64,000 nucleotides of DNA from Patiria miniata (Eukaryota; Echinodermata; Asteroidea; Valvatida; Asterinidae): contig NW_024037068.1 in the NCBI RefSeq assembly GCF_015706575.1, positions 1,612,001 to 1,676,000 of the forward strand, in the 5' to 3' direction. This document shows, piece after piece, positions 1-11,630 of this stretch. The notes below the pieces were generated by a model. The model was not told where the DNA came from. It did no database searches and saw nothing but the letters and a program-made list of their open reading frames with translations. The position numbers were made by a program, and so were the translations under genes. The stretch's first letter is position 1; each line of letters begins with the position of its first letter.

Positions 1-126
1 TGCAAGTTTAATTTGCATGTGACGATCAGTCAAAGAGGACAGACTGAAGGTTGGCCCTCTGGGACCAGCAAAGTCAAATTTGGTGGCCAAGGTAAGACTT
101 ACGCAAGTCTAATTCACTGGTGACAG

Positions 127-300
127 TCATGTTCGTCGCTAGGATTGTTTTTCAACAGGGGACAAGGCACATTATTTCCCAAAATCCTTGTATTTTTTCT
201 AGCATATTCTCAATTTGTCATATTTTTTCGAGGGTGGGCGGGGATACATGCATTTGCCCACCCCACGCCCATTGACACTCCTGCGGACGCCCATGTCGTC
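127..300 (+). mobile_element. Short inverted-repeat element, family A copy 1
   Basis: About 170 bp that recurs near 23594-23752 (+), 39430-39561 (-) and 51528-51655 (-). The left end resembles CATGGGCGTCGCCAGGAT and the right end GCGGACGCCCATG, so the two ends form a short imperfect inverted repeat. The body has the shared phrases AAAATCCTTG and TTTTTTCGAGG. This fits a small non-autonomous DNA transposon (MITE). No coding capacity is visible and the superfamily is not assigned. Confidence 0.55.
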
Positions 301-479
301 AAATGTGCCTTTAATTATAACAGCAATATATGACTTTGCACCTCTTTTTTTCAAGATCGGAGAAAGAATGTAAATTTTTGATTCTTTAAAAATGTTTTGA
401 TTGGGTAAAATTTCTTCTATGGTGCATTTGGGGAAGAACAATCGTGTTTACTTGAAGACTGTGGAATGCGCTGGAGGTA

Positions 480-1000
480 GATTCTTTTGCATAATGTTCA
501 AACAAATATAACAAGGTTTTTTTTGGTTGACATAAACTGTCATTTTCAAAATTGTCATCACCTTATATTTCAATTCTCGATGAGATAATACACTTGTCAA
601 AAGTCGCACAATCTTACTTTCAGTGTTTTGCCATTGTTGATTGGGCATACAAATAAATCATTTTACCTATTTTACATACAAACGAAAATAATCTACAAAT
701 GTTTGCTGAGATGATTTATTTTGTTTCAATTCTCCATTAGAGAACGCACCTGTCTAAAGCTGCACAAGGATATTTTCAGTTTTGGCCAGTGTAGTTTGGT
801 ATGATAAAAAATATATCAGTGCGCATATTTACATACAAACGAAAATAATCACAAACATTTTGCAGACTTGATTTGCTAGAATTGTTCATCACCTCCTTTC
901 TGCATTCTTAAAGAAATAACGCACCGCACCTGTCAAAAGCCTGACAACGATATTTTTCAGTGTGTGGCCATTGTACATGGAGGCTTAAAATAAATCATTT
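480..1000. repeat. Diverged tandem repeat, about three units of 165-190 bp
   Basis: Three successive blocks share the phrases TACATACAAACGAAAATAAT (near 675 and 831), CGCACCTGTC, TATTTTTCAGT and TTTTGGCCA or GTGGCCATTGT in the same order. Spacing is about 160-190 bp. The units have drifted considerably, so this looks like an old local duplication and not an active satellite. Confidence 0.5.
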
Positions 1001-1878
1001 TGCCTACAATGGGCAATTATATCAGGAGCACAATCGGGCTATTATGCATTGTCATAATCACAATGTCTGAAAATAGGCTAACGGGAGTGACAAAAAACTT
1101 GTGGTTTTGCTGAGTGTTTTCTTTCCCTTTCCGTGCTAGGACTAAAATAGCTCCAAGTAAATTTGCGGTTTCCGTGTCGCATAAAGTAGGTGATTGTTCA
1201 ACAACTCAAATCTCCCAGTAAACAGGTTCGTCTTGTTTTCGTGTCGTCGAAGGATGTTGTTGACAGCCCAATGTTTTGAAAGAAATGAAGCAATTGTGAA
1301 GTTGGAGCCACGTATAAATCAACAACTTGAACAACTTTTTTCCCAGGATCTGAAAGACAGAAAATAGTTTAGCGGTTAAAAAAACAGTGGCGTCACAAAT
1401 ACATAACTCAGGCCTATGGTGTTGAGGTATGTTATGAATAGAAAGCAGTGTTGTGAAACATGAGTAATTGCGCTGAAATAATGTTAGGGAAATTCGCAGG
1501 ACTTATTTTTATATTCACACGCCAACTTCGGTGAAAATGAAATCATTCATGCCCGTGGGAAATTCGCACAGGAAGGACACACAATTGAAAGAAACACACA
1601 ATTGCATTAGTGAAATAACAGTCTTTGCTTCCGCTAATGGGTGGCGGGGGAGGGGGGGGAGGACAAACTATTTCAAAAATCAATAAAGAATTTTTTTCAT
1701 TTTTCATCATTACTGAGTGTGCCCAAAAAGTGCAACATTCAGAAAACGAATAATTAAACTGTTAATTTTTTTCTTCAATGAAATTAGATATAATATTAAA
1801 GCCTGACTAGGCCTATTTCTCAGTCCACTTCTTGTTACCCCATTCCATTTGGGTCCCTAGATCCAGAAACACAATCGA
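1001..1878. other. No gene seen
   Basis: AT-rich sequence without a convincing reading frame. The only marked features are a G-rich run near 1645-1660 and A/T-rich tracts near 1690 and 1770. Confidence 0.5.
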
Positions 1879-2407
1879 TTAAAGGGAATGTACAACATTT
1901 GCTTTTGCTGCAATTTTCAGAAATACATGGATTTGGAGGATTAGATAAGTATGTAAAAGCAAATAATGTTAAACTGACTTGTTTCACGTTTTTGGGCTTG
2001 TAGATACCGGAAAAACCGAGAAAACCAATCATGTTCTTATATTCTAGTTCCCTGACCCCACTTAAGATGAATAGGAGCAGTTTATAGAATTTGGGGTATT
2101 GTATGTTCAGAGAATCAGTCTAGCAGGCTTGTACCTCTTCACAGGCGTCTAATCAGTTGCAAAGAAAATGCGGAATAACTAAATATGAAAAATTAGGCGC
2201 TCTTTCTGAAAAAAAAGCCAGTTTTCTCCAACGCTGGTCGGCTGATCAGCGTTGGAAAAATGCGGGTTTTCTTGAAAATGTCAGCACACCAGGAGGTACA
2301 ATTTTACAGGATGTTTTAGACTGCCATTCCCTAACAATCCAAGGTATTACGTGATAATTCGATCATTTCATTTTTTGATGTTTGCAAATGTTGTATCTTT
2401 TCTTTAA
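1879..2407 (+). mobile_element. TTAA-flanked inverted-repeat element, copy 1
   Basis: The element has TTAA at both borders (1879-1882 and 2404-2407). Its terminal inverted repeat begins AGGGAATGTACAACATTTGC on the left and is mirrored by GCAAATGTTGTATCTTTTCT on the right. Related copies lie at 23991-24502, 37043-37389 (reversed) and 43331 to about 43836. A TTAA target site is the hallmark of the piggyBac and Kolobok superfamilies. No transposase frame is present, so this is non-autonomous. An internal hairpin sits at 2228-2255. Confidence 0.7.
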
Positions 2408-2442
2408 GTGAAAGGGTGTAAATTTTACTTGGACCACTCTCA

Positions 2443-2855
2443 CCTTTGATCAGGCGCGGTCCTACGGGGGGGGGGGGGGGGGGGGGGGGCTAGGGGGGCT
2501 TTAGCCCCCCAAAAATTTGTCTAGCCCCCCAAAATAAATTCCGTAAAAAAAATTGCATTAGCAAAAAGAAGGATTGTGATGTACATGCGAACGGTCTCCC
2601 TAAAAAAAAATAGTCGTGACAAGGGTGCAATAGTGTCAATGATTTTAGGATTTTATTGGCGCTCCCCATTGAAAATATGGCATGAGGCCTCCCACCCCCC
2701 CCCCCCCCCCACCTCTTGATTTTCGGAGGCCTAAGTGTCTGGAAAAAATAACCGGTCCACATTTCAGCACGCCTCCCTGAAAAAAATTCTGGATCCGCCC
2801 TGCTAGCCCCCCCCCCAAAAAAAATATTGGTTCTAGAACCGCGCCTGCCTGTGAT
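2443..2855 (+). mobile_element. hAT-like MITE with G tract and 8-bp target duplication
   Basis: The element body is 2451-2847. The left end CAGGCGCGGTCCTA mirrors the right end TTCTAGAACCGCGCCTG. The flanks are CCTTTGAT (2443-2450) and CCTGTGAT (2848-2855), an 8-bp duplication with one difference, which is typical of hAT transposons. Long G and C tracts lie near both ends. Related sequence occurs at 8814-9200, 18442-18801 and about 7930-8290. No transposase frame is seen. Confidence 0.75.
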
Positions 2856-2964
2856 GTCACAAATTTCAATGCCTATTTAATGCCTTTATTCAATAATTGT
2901 CCAGGTGAGACTGAGTGTCAGTTCGTGGTGTCAGTGACGAAATGTAACGTGGCCTAGATAGAGC

Positions 2965-3075
2965 CTCAAAGTTCAACCCTGGTGGCGCGCTTCCGGAAAC
3001 ATTGAATAGGAAAATAAACTTCCAAAAATTCTACCCTCAGAGAAGGCCTTTGTAAAATTGTTAATACCAATCATT
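2965..3075 (+). repeat. Repeat shared with MMP intron 6
   Basis: This stretch (TCAACCCTGGTGGCGCGC, then AAGGCCTTTGTAAAATTG) resembles 52930-53075 in the same orientation. It is a two-copy dispersed repeat of unknown type. The rest of 2856-3664 shows only a short palindrome around 3225-3260 and no gene. Confidence 0.4.
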
Positions 3076-3664
3076 GGTTGAAACAGCCAAGGACACATTA
3101 ACCAATGTTGGTTATTTTCAAGCAATCTGTTTTAGAGTATAGCATATCAAGTTCTGGAAAACATGATGGCTATAGCTTCGGCACCCGTTGTATGCATCAT
3201 GATAACTCCCCAGACTCGGAAAATGGACCAATCAGGCACCTGAAAGTACCTATCAGGTACTAATATGTGTCCCATAGAGGTTTTGGGAAGAAAATCGCGT
3301 GCCACGCGAGAATTCCTGAAGATCGCAATGAGACCTTGTAGTTTCACTGGTGGGAAATAATTTTTTTTTATCAGTGACTGATACGTCGAAAGTGGGCGCT
3401 GTTACAATTTTTTTTGTTTCACTGATCTCCGTGACGTTAAAACAAATTGTACTGTAGTGGACTGAAACATTGCAAACCGGGGTCGCGGTTGTCCAACCTT
3501 TGCTCTCAGTAATCTTAAGGCCCCTGACTATACAGTCCATACAACCTTATGAGTATTTCCATTTGAATATTTATTGTTTTAGCGCCAAAAATAGAGCCTT
3601 TGTTGGAGAACATTGGATAAGTGTGTGAAGTGGACTAGACCCCCCCCCCGATAAGTGTCAATCA

Positions 3665-3925
3665 TGCAGCAGCCGTTGTTCTCATCCTAGGGAAAGAGTG
3701 GGGGGGGGGGGGGATGTGTTACAGTGGGTGGAGGGGGGGGGGCGCCCAATTTCATCCGTGCTGAAAGGTAAAGACAGCCAGTTTTTTCACTGGACAGTGG
3801 ACACCGGCCTCTGTAAAAAAAAAAAGTGTGTCTGTGTGTGTGGGGGGGGGGGGGGGGGGGGGGGGGCTTGACAATTTTCTTGGGTGACGCTTTCTTTGCG
3901 CCCACCCCCCCCCCCTTTAGCTACG
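3665..3925 (-). mobile_element. G-tract MITE of the GGCGTAGC type
   Basis: The right border reads TTTAGCTACGCCGCTG and the left border has GTTCTCATCC after CAGCAGCCG, an imperfect inverted match. The interior contains CAATTTCATCCGTGCTGAAAGG flanked by G and C runs. The same layout occurs at about 45630-45890 and 60028-60140. No clear target duplication was found. Confidence 0.45.
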
Positions 3926-4130
3926 CCGCTGCCTGCGCTCCATTGCAAAATAAAGCAATTTTAGGGCTCAATTTTATCCGAATTTCACAGAAACACGAGC
4001 TCGCACTCCTGTGCACGGCTTCCACCCTTTGATTTTTACAAACTTCCATTTCACGATACACAAAATGCTCTCATAGCAAATCGTGATTTGGCCCACTTAG
4101 GCAATTCTCAGCCTATTTACAGGTCTGCAC

Positions 4131-4735
4131 CCTTACACAAGCACGAAGGCCTTACAACTAAGTGTAATCCCAGTTGTAAAAAAAAAAAGAGGGCGCGCTT
4201 TCACAAGACTGATCCCAGCCGAGGAAAACGTTCGTTCGCTCCGACCATGAAGGAAAAGAACACATCCGAAGAGGCTTGGTAACCTTTAATTTCTTTGAGC
4301 TCTGATTTTGGACAGATTTATTTACCCATTGACCCAGAGTAAGTCTGGTTCCCACTGCGCAGGCATCATTTTTCAAAATGGCGATGGGCAACATGATTAC
4401 TTTTAGGGGTTGTCATCTTTGGATGGAATTTTTCCCAAAAGTCATCGGATTACCACCCAAAAATTGAACAGAAAATGAAAGATGATGAAATAAGCTGTAA
4501 TATGATGGGTGTCTCAAACACCTTGAAGAGTTGTAAGCATTTTTTTTTTCATATTTTTTTGGAATTACGCGTTATTATCACTGAGGTCTATGGGAGTTGA
4601 TTTACAGGTCTGCGCCCATAAATGTGCCTGGGATCAGTCGGGTGAAAGCGCGCCCTCTTTTCTTTTTGTTTTGTTTACACTTATGTGGACTACATTATTT
4701 TAATTGTAAGACCCTCGTGCTGTGTGTCAATGTGC
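4131..4735. mobile_element. Inverted-repeat element, about 0.6 kb, arms about 100 bp
   Basis: The phrase AGAGGGCGCGCTTTCAC followed by GACTGATCCCAG (4186-4217) is mirrored at 4630-4662. Outward from it, AGTGTAA, CTTACAA and GCACGA are mirrored up to about 4722. The arms are diverged. A direct phrase ATTTACAGGTCTGC also occurs at 4117 and 4600. This looks like a non-autonomous DNA transposon of unassigned family. Confidence 0.5.
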
Positions 4736-5552
4736 CAGAAACGTCGGTCATACTCAAAGCAATTTTCCATCGACAGAATTTGAACAGGTGGCCCGGAAAA
4801 ACTGAGTTTCCGACAGAAAAAAGGCAAAAGTCTCTGCTTGTGTTGTTTTTGATTGACGAGCAATGAAGGGGCTGTTTACTCTACCTCTCATGCCAGTTTT
4901 AACCCTCTGATCGTCTCAGGTGTGTGTGCGTGCGATATTTAACACATCTCCGCTAATGGGGCTTGACACCTGTCTGCTGTACGGGGGAAATGCGTCGTCT
5001 GCCCGGTAGACCTTGGCCTCTATCTCGCATTGAGGACATCCTCCTCGGAGTCATATTTTCTGCTTACTAATGGACCCGTCCATCGTCGAATCACTACTAT
5101 CTCGACCTCCTCTCCAATTCATGTCAGAGGGGCGTAGTATTTCCTGACCAAACTCACACGAATGTTATCAATGGCCCACCGTTGACCTTGAATCAATGAC
5201 AATTTGCAATGTTTGGAATGATGGGCTAGGAGGACCTCCCGATTCCCATTCCAGTTTCGGAACTAGTGGGGGGGGGGGGGGGGGGGGGGGGAGGGGAGGG
5301 GAGGGGGTAGGCGGTCGCAAGCCCCTTGGGCCGCATGAAATAGAAGAGTCTGCAGAAAAACGGAGCACGTGCTTGCCACCCCCCCCCCGAGCCAAGGCTT
5401 CCCCTGCATTTCAAATACTGTCCTTAAAAGTTTGGATGCATTTAATAAGAACTGGAACATCAGAAAACTATGTGACCCAGCCAGTTTTTGTTCCCATTTC
5501 TTGCTCACGATACGGTTGTGTTTTGGCACTCTACCAAAATATGGGTATACCC
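4736..5552. other. No gene seen; long G tract
   Basis: Unique-looking sequence. A long run of G lies at about 5268-5310 and a C run near 5380. Frames across these runs encode only poly-glycine or poly-proline and are not credible genes. Confidence 0.45.
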
Positions 5553-5726
5553 AGCACGATATGAGACGAAGGTGAACCCCCCAATCTCCCTATACCCCCA
5601 TGCAAACCTTACACTATTGTTTAAACACATCCCCCTAGATGTCTCAACAGAATTCCTGAGATTCTAGTAACACAATGACCAACACACAGGAGAGGGGGGG
5701 GGGGTCCCTCCGTCTCATATCGCGCT
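5553..5726. mobile_element. Small inverted-repeat MITE (174 bp)
   Basis: The left end GCACGATATGAGACGAAGG is mirrored by CCTCCGTCTCATATCGCGC at the right end, with two differences over 19 bp, followed by C and G runs on each side. No target duplication was identified. Confidence 0.55.
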
Positions 5727-6449
5727 ACATAATGAATATGGGGAAAAATATATTACAGTTTACACTCGGAGGCTATTTACGACAGTTATGCAAATTAGGC
5801 ACCCTTCCCTAAATGATTTCTGGTGTCACCCTTCTGTATCTTCTGAAGAGCTACAACTGGAAATGGGAAACATCGCAACATTAAAATTGTGCCCCCTCTC
5901 TAGCCTGTAAAAAAAACATAAAACTGCTACTCACACGAATAAAAAGTCACTGAACTGGCCATCAAAGGCAACAGTGCACCTTTCACGATACAAAATGGTC
6001 CCTTTGCATAGGCCTAAGAAGTCAAATTCAAAGGCGGATCCAAAGAGATTATAACAGCTGGGTTGAGGCCGAAGGGCTCTCTCAAGTTAAAAATGACTTT
6101 ATTTTAGAATAATACGGCTATATTGGGACAATTTCAACCTAAAAATAGACACTGTATTTTTTGAGTAAGGGAATGAAGACTTTAAAAATTTCTAGCGCAA
6201 TTTTTGTTTAAAGTGTATAATTATATCAATGCTGTCAGTAAATTTCGTTCCGGGTAACATGCATTCCTTGCAATGTAAACAAAAAAAGTTTCACAACTTT
6301 CTTCTCTTTCACACCGTCGGAAGGTTTCTGTTTGTCCGAGCAAGTGCCTCTTTTTGGTGATGCCCTGCCCCCCCCCCCCCCCCCCCGTTTGAAAAGCGTT
6401 CCGCCGGGCCGCCGCTGGGTATGCACATCCATAGTTGGTAAATGTGCGA
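5727..6449. other. No gene seen
   Basis: AT-rich sequence with a C run near 6370. No recognisable coding or repeat signal beyond homopolymers. Confidence 0.4.
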
Positions 6450-6454
6450 AAGCT

Positions 6455-6625
6455 TTGCAGTTTTTTGGGTGTTATCACTTTAAATAATTTTTAAAAAAAT
6501 GGCTGTCAATATGCTTGTTACCGGATTTATTATAATGGTAACAAGCATGTTTTGGCCGCTATTTTTGTTAAAAAGTGATAGCACCCAAAAAAGATGCCAC
6601 CGCTGCAATGTTATCGCATATTTTC
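6455..6625. mobile_element. Palindromic MITE-like hairpin
   Basis: TTTTTTGGGTGTTATCACTTT (6461-6481) is mirrored by AAAGTGATAGCACCCAAAAAA (6572-6591). Inside it, ATGCTTGTTACC mirrors GGTAACAAGCAT. The mirrored similarity continues outward through TTGCAG/CTGCAA. This is a short hairpin element with no coding capacity. Confidence 0.55.
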
Positions 6626-7065
6626 AAAATACAGGGGTGCATACCTTGCCAAAAACCACCATGAGAATTCTTCCCCTCATTTGATACCGACCAAACCCCA
6701 GGATGATAGCATACTCGTAAATATTTGTAATATGCAGAAGTGGGTTATTATAAATTTGCTAGAATGTCACTCCATCACTAGCGATGCCAGTGACGAAGGT
6801 GGCACGATGCGAAACAATAATATTGATGAGATTTGGACGAGCGTGGTAAGGTTAATTGCTCGTACTCTGAATAGTCAACTGCTGTATAGAAATTAGAATG
6901 AATGTGGAAAAGAGTTACGTAACAGCATTCATGGGAATAGCACGGTGCATCTTTCGCACAGCTTTGAAAAACTCAAAGAAACTTTTCCGCTGCGGAAATG
7001 AATGGCCCAATCTTATCGCCTCAGAAATACAACGCACATCAGTTTGAAAACGCAAAGAGAAAGCA

Positions 7066-7505
7066 CCTAATGAAATGGCCTAGTGGTTAAACTTTCTGAC
7101 CACGGACCCAACGTTAGGGGTTCGAATCCCCGTGGTGTCATTTTTGGTTTTTCAGTGCAGACGGTTTTGTCATTTAATTCAAGAGTTTTAAATTCCGTTG
7201 TCAGTTACCAACAGCAGTTAGCTCGGTCGGTCGGTAAGCTGACTCACAAGTTGGGACTGTCTGCGAAGTCCAGGTTGGCGTCTGCGTACAGGTACGGGGT
7301 TCTTTTGCTGACTCGGCAGCAAGGCTTAGGGTGCCACCTCGTTTCCTCCCTTTATGGTGCCTGACTTTCGAGTTACATGGATGGACAGGGAAGGAGGTGT
7401 GGTGGGCCGAGTCCCGGAAGAGTTCTATATGGAAGTCGGTAAGGGGCTCATTGAGTTAGGGTCATAAGTCCGACTCCTGAAGACTTGGCCATCGCCACAT
7501 AACTT
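7066..7505 (+). mobile_element. tRNA-derived SINE
   Basis: The head carries a tRNA-like A box (GGCCTAGTGGTTAAACTT) and B box (GGGGTTCGAATCCCC) about 35 bp apart, the internal RNA polymerase III promoter layout. A non-tRNA body of about 360 bp follows. The acceptor stem does not pair well enough for a functional tRNA. The end and target duplication are uncertain. Confidence 0.55.
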
Positions 7506-7929
7506 TTTGTTTATTTTTTTCTATCCGTGGACAATTGCAAGAATGATTAATTTGTTATATTGAGAGCTTGTACTGTAGTCGTTCGAAAATACTTTTAAAA
7601 ATTGCTCGAAAATACAATTTTTTTTAGGAGTCACCCCTTCTAAATATCTTCTCTAGGGCTATCAAGAATCTATCTGTCACGTTTGCTGCTTTGAACCAGT
7701 CTGTCACAATTCTGACCATAATGCCACCTGACTACCCCTTTGAAAAATCCTGTATCCGCCACTGATCCTTCCTGTTTAACTTAAAATTTAAGAACCTAAC
7801 CTACCCCCCCCCCAGAAAAAAAAGAACAAAAAAATCCAGGTTTTCCCTCTCGCCCTTGTTAAATTGTTGAAGCTAGCTAGCTTGTTATGGTCTTGTTTGA
7901 AATCTAAATATTCCCAGCGTAAACATTAT

Positions 7930-8290
7930 AGGAAGGCTCTAAAAATCGAAACACGAGGGGTGGGGGTCAAACCCACCCCCCAGCTCTGTGATTTGTCGTC
8001 TTCATAGAAATTCCTTACAAATAATGCGAACCCCCCCCCCCCCGCTCTGACACCAAAAAGTTATACTGGTAATAATGTCCGGCTTCGTAGAGCCAGCTTG
8101 ATTAGGGGGTTTGTACACTATTATAGTGTTAATAATCGTCGGATTTTAACAGCGCCCCCATTGAAAGTATGATACGAACCCCCCCCCCCCACCACCACCA
8201 CCTATATAGTGTCCGGAGAAAAAACTGTCAAAATTTTCAGATTTTTTTTGCACTCCCCCCCCCCGCGAAAATTCCTGAGTCCGCCCTGAA
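7930..8290 (-). mobile_element. G-tract MITE, diverged, related to 18442-18801
   Basis: It shares the ordered phrases TTCATAGAAATT, AATAATGCGA, ACAGCGCCCCCATTGAAAGTA and AAAATTCCTG near TCCGCCC with the element at 18442-18801. The left border is unclear. A separate right-end remnant ATCCTGTATCCGCCACTG lies just upstream at about 7747-7764. Confidence 0.45.
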
Positions 8291-8813
8291 TTATAAAACT
8301 GTGAATTAATTTAAAGACACAACACCTGACACGGAAAATCAGCGGATTATGGGGGTTGGTTATGGTGGCTATTAACCACACACCTATACTCGACAAAATG
8401 TCGAATGGATCCGCTCATTGCCTATAAATGAGACACTTTTGCCCCTTGTGTGTGACTTCATGTCTTCATCTCTTCAGCTCCTGCCCCTTCCTTCCCCTTA
8501 AACAAAAAAACTGGACTTCAACACCTCAACCAGCAACCCCTGGAAAAAAATCCTGCACCGCCACTTCACACAGTCCAGTCTAAACTTGAACCCAGGAAAG
8601 TCTTCATTAATCTGATATATAACCCAGGTCAGCCAGGATGAGGTAGTTTTCCCTCGTTACCACCTAATGGACCTTGATATGTCACGCTGGAACGTTTCAT
8701 AACATTTTTATAACATCCTCCAATAACAGGCGGTGATATTAAGCAAACAGTTGAAGTACCCAGCGATGTACTGAGATAAATCTTATTAATCGAATTGAGG
8801 ATAGCGCTTGTCT

Positions 8814-9200
8814 CAGGCGCGGTTCTGGGGGGGGGGGGTAACAACTTTGTCAAGAAGCCCCCCCCAAAAAAAAAAGAATTCCCCAAAAAATATGACAGTA
8901 GCAAAACTGTTAGAAGATGACGTCACATGCGTACGGTCTCCCCCTAAGAAAAACTTAGTCGTGGGAAGGGGCATTTGTACACTATTAGGTAATGTAGTGT
9001 ACATTGTAGGGTTTTATCAGCCCTCCTCTTGAAAGTATAGTACGAGCTCCCCTCCCCCCCTCCCCATGTTGATTTTCGGAGGCTTAAGTGTCCGGAGAAA
9101 ATTACCGATCTAAATTTCAGCACGCCTCCCTACTAAAACATCTGGATCCACCCCTGCTAGCCCCCCCCCCCCTAAAATATAGGCTCTGGCTCGTCCCCGA
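8814..9200 (+). mobile_element. hAT-like G-tract element, copy 2
   Basis: It starts CAGGCGCGGTTCTG and follows the 2451-2847 copy through ACGGTCTCCC, TAGTCGTG, TTTTCGGAGGC and TTTCAGCACGCCTCCCT. The right terminus is degraded and no target duplication could be read, so the right border is approximate. Confidence 0.6.
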
Positions 9201-10255
9201 AACCCTGTGAAGTTATTAATTCCGCCTGAATTGACTCATTTGCCTGCGCGGACACACTTTTTTTTGTACCTGCATTAGCAACATAATCCAGTTTACGGGA
9301 CCAAATAGTGATGATGTATCTTCTTTGTTTTCTCCAACTGTACAGCAGCCACTGACATAAAACTTCAGCAGGTTTTTCACCCGACTTAAGATATTGTGCA
9401 ATTTTGTTGTTTTTAACCGAACGAAATGCACACAGCACAAATGATCGTACATACCGCTACAGATCTGTTCCCTACAATGCATCATTCCCTCTCCGTATGT
9501 TCATGGTGGCGCCCTTCAAATTTCTGGTCGCTCTTTTCCAATGAGAATCGGATAATACTTCTAGATCGATTCCAATTTATTTCTCTTATAATATCTACAG
9601 TTGGTGGTTCGCAACAGCTTTTTCATTTCTCTTAATATTGCTTTCGGGTATATCAGCAACTCCGAGTTTATAATGGAAAGCGAAGGTAGATCTAAATTAA
9701 TATTGATCTAAATAATATTGATCTTCACATCATTACAATACCCGATTTCCTTCTCAATGAGATTTTAAGTACATACAAGTAGTTTGTGTTGGTTGTATTT
9801 GAGCAACGCAGGAGTGGCACTCCCCTGTCAATCAAAATAAAGTAGCTTACGTCTTATCTGCACGGCCATAAGCCATGCAAGAATTCAAACTTGTAAACAT
9901 CGAACTTCGCGTCGGTGGATTTGTGACGTCACGTCGAAGTCACCGCCAACCCTCGTCTTCATCGCATCGCGGCTGTTACCAGGGTCGCCTTAGCCTGGGC
10001 TCCCTGCACCCACTCTGGTAGAGGTCCGTATAGGGTGCCCGTTCCCTGGGTGGCACTTTGGGTGATTAGGAGGACGGGAGAAGGGTTTGGACCACTCTAC
10101 TCTGGCACTTTGGTGAGACCAGCGTGTCTGGCAGATATCGTAGGCGGGACTGTGAAGGATTTCGACGGGTGCATGTGACTGTGAGGAGCTGCCGCTGAGA
10201 ATAATCCAGGGTAAGTGGAATACATGCTCTATAGTGGAATAATAAGCCCTTCAAT
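9201..10255. other. No gene seen; CpG-richer patch at 9900-10220
   Basis: The first half is AT-rich. From about 9900 the sequence becomes richer in CpG (several GACGTCACGTCG-type words), and ACTCTGGTAG and ACTCTACTCTGG words recur. No coding region could be supported. Confidence 0.35.
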
Positions 10256-10418
10256 TAAGGGTGCGTTCGAGCGTGTTACTCTTGCTACTCCTGAGTGCAG
10301 GAAAATCTCCGGTGTGACGGAGAGCATATATCCGTCATACCGGAGACGAACCCGCGGGTCGTGCTCCTGTCGGAGCATACTCGTGCTAGCACGAGTAGCA
10401 CGCTCGAACGCACCCTAA
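10256..10418. mobile_element. Harbinger-like MITE with TAA target duplication
   Basis: The body is 10259-10415 (157 bp). The terminal inverted repeat GGGTGCGTTCGAGCGTG is perfectly mirrored by CACGCTCGAACGCACCC, and TAA flanks both ends. A 3-bp TWA target site with G-rich termini fits PIF/Harbinger. Two further internal palindromes (TCTCCGG around 10310-10345, and the GCACGAG region near 10380-10395) make the whole element a branched hairpin. Confidence 0.7.
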
Positions 10419-11465
10419 AGATGTTCTTTCTCTTCAGCATAGCTACAGCTACGGCAGCTCCGTTCAGTATATGTCTTCAGATGTTTCTGTCGGAAATGTC
10501 AAACCCCACAGGCATGAAAAATCATAACATACTGTATCAATGTCCAGGATGGATGCAGGAAAATTCGAAATGAAACCGCCACAGTTGTGCAGCGGTAGCG
10601 AAACGTACCCGAGAGGGTGGGGGGGGGGGGGGGTTAGCGTACAGTTCCCGTCAGTGGGGAATACCCCGCCCCTTGCCCTTTCTCCACCGCCTGTTGGCCG
10701 TTCTCCCTTGGAGTCCATCTCTCAAATGCCTCCTCGGCCAAGAAAAACAATTCACGGCTATGCTGTCTTCAATTGGCCTTATTCCGGTGTTTTGGCTCCT
10801 TTGGTACAAATCTGCTGTTTCAAATAACTCGAGGAAAACTGGCATCCTTCAACATTATACGCTCATGCCATAACTGACGTCAATGACTATAATCGATTTG
10901 GTTTACAATGCCTAAATCAGGTGGCATCTTTTAGACCAGCGAAGTACAAGAAATCAAAAGTAAAGACTTGTTCCTCTTCAGACCTCATTTAAAATATGAA
11001 GCATTTAATTTTGTTGATGTTGCTGATAATCATGCACATACAACTATTTATAATGTATTTGAAATGTTACATTAACTTGGACACCTTTTTCTGCTGCTTT
11101 ATGAGGGAAGCTCGGAAGTTGAGTAATTTTGTTTTGCTTTTCAATTAATTTCGATTCCGAATGAATCATACCGGTGAACCAAATGCCAATTTCGTTCAGA
11201 TCAGTTCTAATCTCCTGGGTATCTGATTTTAGGTTCAAAATCGTGTTTTTTTTATTGCACGCTCTCTCAAGACTGGAAACTTACGGTGCGTCCTTTTTGA
11301 GATATTGACCCTTGAGGCTCTGCTTCGCTGTTTTCCGGATGAATGACGTCACTGTGACGTCACTTCATGAACTTTACTCGTTTCCCTCTATTACTGTTCT
11401 TTTTTTTTTAGTCCCACAATTTGACCTTGGTGATATGTATGTAGCCTATTTTCGAGTAGTATAAT
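10419..11465. other. No gene seen
   Basis: Contains a G run near 10618-10635 and a short perfect palindrome TGACGTCACTGTGACGTCA near 11344. Reading frames here are short and unconvincing. Confidence 0.4.
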
Positions 11466-11630
11466 AGGGGTGTAAGTGGCGCCACCAACGTCAAACGCCA
11501 AATAAAACCACCCAATTTTTTCTGCGGCCAAAAATTTTGGGCAAGATTTTTGAACAAAATTTAACTTCTACAAATTTGGAAAAAAAATTGCGAGGCCCCC
11601 AGCCAAATTCTGGGTGCGCCACTGCCCCCC
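11466..11630. mobile_element. Small MITE of the GTGGCGC type
   Basis: The left border TGTAAGTGGCGCCACC and right border CAGCCAAATTCTGGGTGCGCCACTG form an imperfect inverted pair around about 130 bp of AT-rich sequence. No clean target duplication was seen. Confidence 0.4.

Noticed and set aside
5168-5564. Overlapping frames rich in Gly or Pro on both strands
   Set aside because: Created by the long G tract. The same effect explains the frames at 2490-2869, 3687-4032, 6221-6478, 45653-46005 and 49085-49611.
7066-7140. Possible functional tRNA genes (also near 44108, 49852, 53615 and minus-strand 12400)
   Set aside because: A and B boxes are present but acceptor stems do not pair. SINE bodies follow in most cases and two have target duplications.
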